NCBI GenBank assembly: GCA_905480445.1
Contig: CAJQQJ010000065.1
Location: 1 to 6,368, forward strand
Reading direction: 5' to 3'
Length of the DNA: 6,368 nt
From: an uncultured Alphaproteobacteria bacterium
GTDB lineage: Bacteria > Pseudomonadota > Alphaproteobacteria > UBA7985 > CAJQQZ01
In this document: piece after piece, positions 5,007 to 6,368 of the stretch
Layout of the letters: the number at the start of each line of letters is the position of its first letter
How positions within the stretch are numbered: position 1 is the first letter of the stretch
Position numbers and translations under genes: made by a program
Notes under the pieces: model-generated
The model's input: the letters and a program-made list of their open reading frames with translations, nothing else
Told to the model about the DNA's origin: nothing
The model's database searches: none

Positions 5007-6137
5007 ATGGATGTCACGATAGAGCGCGCAGCCTTGCTGAAGGCTTTGAGCCACGTTCAAAGTGTTGTTGAGCGGCGGAATACTATTCCGATTTTGTCGA
5101 ATGTTTTGATTGAAGCAGGAGAGAACGGAGTCTCATTGACGGCGACGGATATGGATCTGACCGTGGTCGAGACTTTGGCTTGTATGGTTTTGTCAGGCGG
5201 GGCTGTGACAGCACCCGCACATACGTTCTATGATATCGTTCGTAAGCTCCCAGACGGTTCGCAGGTGGCTTTGACGACAGATGTTGAGACTGGACACTTG
5301 GCCATCAAGTCAGCACGATCTCATTTTAATCTTCCAACCTTGCCGAAAGAGGATTTTCCGGCGCCAGGCGGTGAAGAGCTTCCTGTCAATTTTGAAATCT
5401 CTGCTGGCGATTTCCGCTCGCTGATTGATAAGACCCGTTTTGCCATATCGACCGAAGAGACACGCTATTACTTGAACGGCATTTACATGCACCCGAAGTC
5501 CGATGGTGACCAAGGTCCTGCTATGCGCGCTGTTGCAACCGATGGCCACCGTTTGGCGCGTGTTGAGGTGCCCATGCCCTCAGGTGCAGAGTCTATGCCT
5601 GGCGTGATTGTGCCAAGGAAGGCCGTTGCTGAAGTCCGTAAGTTGCTCGACAGTGCCGGTGACGATAACATCGCCATCGCCATCGCCCTCTCTGAGAGCA
5701 AAATTCGCATTGCAGTGGACGGCGTGGTTCTGACTTCTAAACTGATTGATGGCACCTTCCCTGACTATGAGCGGGTGATCCCAGCCAACAACGATAAAGA
5801 ACTTGATATTGAGTGTGCTTCTTTCTCTGAAGCCGTTGACCGTGTGTCCACGATTTCATCCGAGAAAAGCCGAGCCGTGAAAATGTCGGTCCAGGACGGC
5901 CAGATAACTTTAAGCGCAAGCAGCCCTGACTATGGTATGGCGAGTGAAGAGTTAGAAGTAGACTATTCTGGCGAGACCATCGAAATAGGATTTAATGCTC
6001 GCTACCTCCTCGATATTGCACAACAAATCGAGGGCGATCAGGCGCGTTTTCTCATGTCGGACGGAGCCTCTCCAACCGTTATCTTAGATCTCTCTGACCA
6101 GGCAGCACTCTACGTCTTGATGCCGATGAGGGTGTAG
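5007..6137 (+). CDS. dnaN: DNA polymerase III sliding clamp (beta subunit)
   Basis: Homodimeric ring that encircles DNA and tethers polymerase III and repair enzymes. The 376-residue product is the normal length and is made of three clamp folds, roughly 1-122, 123-250 and 251-376. Marks of the family are ERAALLKALSHVQSVVERRNTIPILSN at the N-terminus, LPTLPKEDFP (109-118), ATDGHRLA (177-184), KLIDGTFPDYERVIP (245-259), NARYLLD (330-336) and the C-terminal MPMR (372-375), which lines the pocket for clamp-binding peptides. The ATG at 5007 gives the standard start MDVTIERAALL. In-frame TTG 4965 would add 14 atypical residues. The ribosome-binding site is poor: only a purine run AAGAAAAG (4997-5003), with AGGG farther off at 4991-4994. 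A perfect triple ATCGCC repeat (5670-5687) encodes IAIAIA in domain 2. recF follows after 13 bp. Confidence 0.97.
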   Translation: MDVTIERAALLKALSHVQSVVERRNTIPILSNVLIEAGENGVSLTATDMDLTVVETLACMVLSGGAVTAPAHTFYDIVRKLPDGSQVALTTDVETGHLAIKSARSHFNLPTLPKEDFPAPGGEELPVNFEISAGDFRSLIDKTRFAISTEETRYYLNGIYMHPKSDGDQGPAMRAVATDGHRLARVEVPMPSGAESMPGVIVPRKAVAEVRKLLDSAGDDNIAIAIALSESKIRIAVDGVVLTSKLIDGTFPDYERVIPANNDKELDIECASFSEAVDRVSTISSEKSRAVKMSVQDGQITLSASSPDYGMASEELEVDYSGETIEIGFNARYLLDIAQQIEGDQARFLMSDGASPTVILDLSDQAALYVLMPMRV

Positions 6138-6150
6138 GATCAGCATTTAG

Positions 6151-6368
6151 GTGGCTTTAGCGCTCGCAAAACCAGAAGATCAATACTCGGATGTACAGAC
6201 CGAAGCGCAGCTTTGGGTTTCTCGGCTGTCTTTGACTGAGTTTAGGTCCTATGCCTCTCTCGACGTGTCGTTCGATGGTCGGCCTGTTGTTCTGACAGGC
6301 GAAAATGGTGCGGGCAAAACCAACGTATTGGAAGCGCTTTCTTTTCTAAGTCCCGGTCGAGGATTGCG
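6151..6368 (+). CDS. recF: DNA replication/repair protein RecF, N-terminal part
   Basis: SMC-like ATPase that with RecO and RecR loads RecA at single-strand gaps of stalled forks. Only 72 codons lie in the window. Visible are WVSRLSLTEFRSYASLDVSF (22-41), the usual first strand with FRSY, then Walker A GENGAGKTN (50-58) and LEALSFLSPGRGLR (60-73), the family's LEA-x5-PGRGLR block. The start must be GTG 6151 or later, because an in-frame TAG lies immediately before it (6148-6150). It gives about 20 more N-terminal residues than E. coli RecF. AGGA (6136-6139), overlapping the dnaN stop, is 11 bp upstream. The 13-bp gap to dnaN implies cotranscription, perhaps with translational coupling. Confidence 0.95.
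   Translation, partial: MALALAKPEDQYSDVQTEAQLWVSRLSLTEFRSYASLDVSFDGRPVVLTGENGAGKTNVLEALSFLSPGRGL

Overview
This window comes from an alphaproteobacterial chromosome. The evidence is the gene order mutM – enoyl-CoA hydratase – rpsT – dnaA, which is familiar from that class, together with dnaA, dnaN and recF proteins of typical alphaproteobacterial sequence. By eye the base composition is near 50% GC, lower than in many Rhizobiales or Rhodobacterales. I cannot name the genus. All genes lie on the + strand.

Layout. Bases 1-541 hold the 3' two-thirds of mutM (8-oxoguanine DNA glycosylase). A complete short-chain enoyl-CoA hydratase follows at 578-1354. A well-formed sigma70-type promoter (1363-1391) precedes rpsT (ribosomal protein S20, 1440-1703), which ends in an intrinsic terminator (1734-1772). 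The rpsT-dnaA intergenic region is split by an ISAs1-family insertion sequence (1876-3092, 1217 bp). It has perfect 17-bp terminal inverted repeats and a perfect 10-bp target duplication, and its transposase gene is broken by a one-base frameshift near 2660. Then come the dnaA upstream region (3103-3380), dnaA (3381-4802), a 204-bp gap with a possible dnaN promoter, dnaN (5007-6137) and the first 72 codons of recF (from 6151).

How the genes relate. dnaA (initiation), dnaN (sliding clamp) and recF (gap repair at stalled forks) form a replication cluster. dnaN and recF are 13 bp apart and almost certainly cotranscribed; dnaN seems to have its own leader and probably its own promoter. mutM and rpsT are usual neighbours, while the hydratase is a fatty-acid/acyl-CoA enzyme with no functional link to replication. 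The only accessory element is the insertion sequence, which sits 288 bp upstream of the dnaA start and may separate dnaA from part of its original upstream control region.

I found no sign of an undescribed system. What merits a second look is small: a repeated GTCA-N4-TGAC dyad around the rpsT promoter, a pair of GANTC (CcrM-type) sites and a repeated CACTGA word upstream of dnaA, an unusually tight ribosome-binding site at dnaA, and the position and state of the insertion sequence. No convincing DnaA-box cluster was seen, so the window gives no evidence for oriC.
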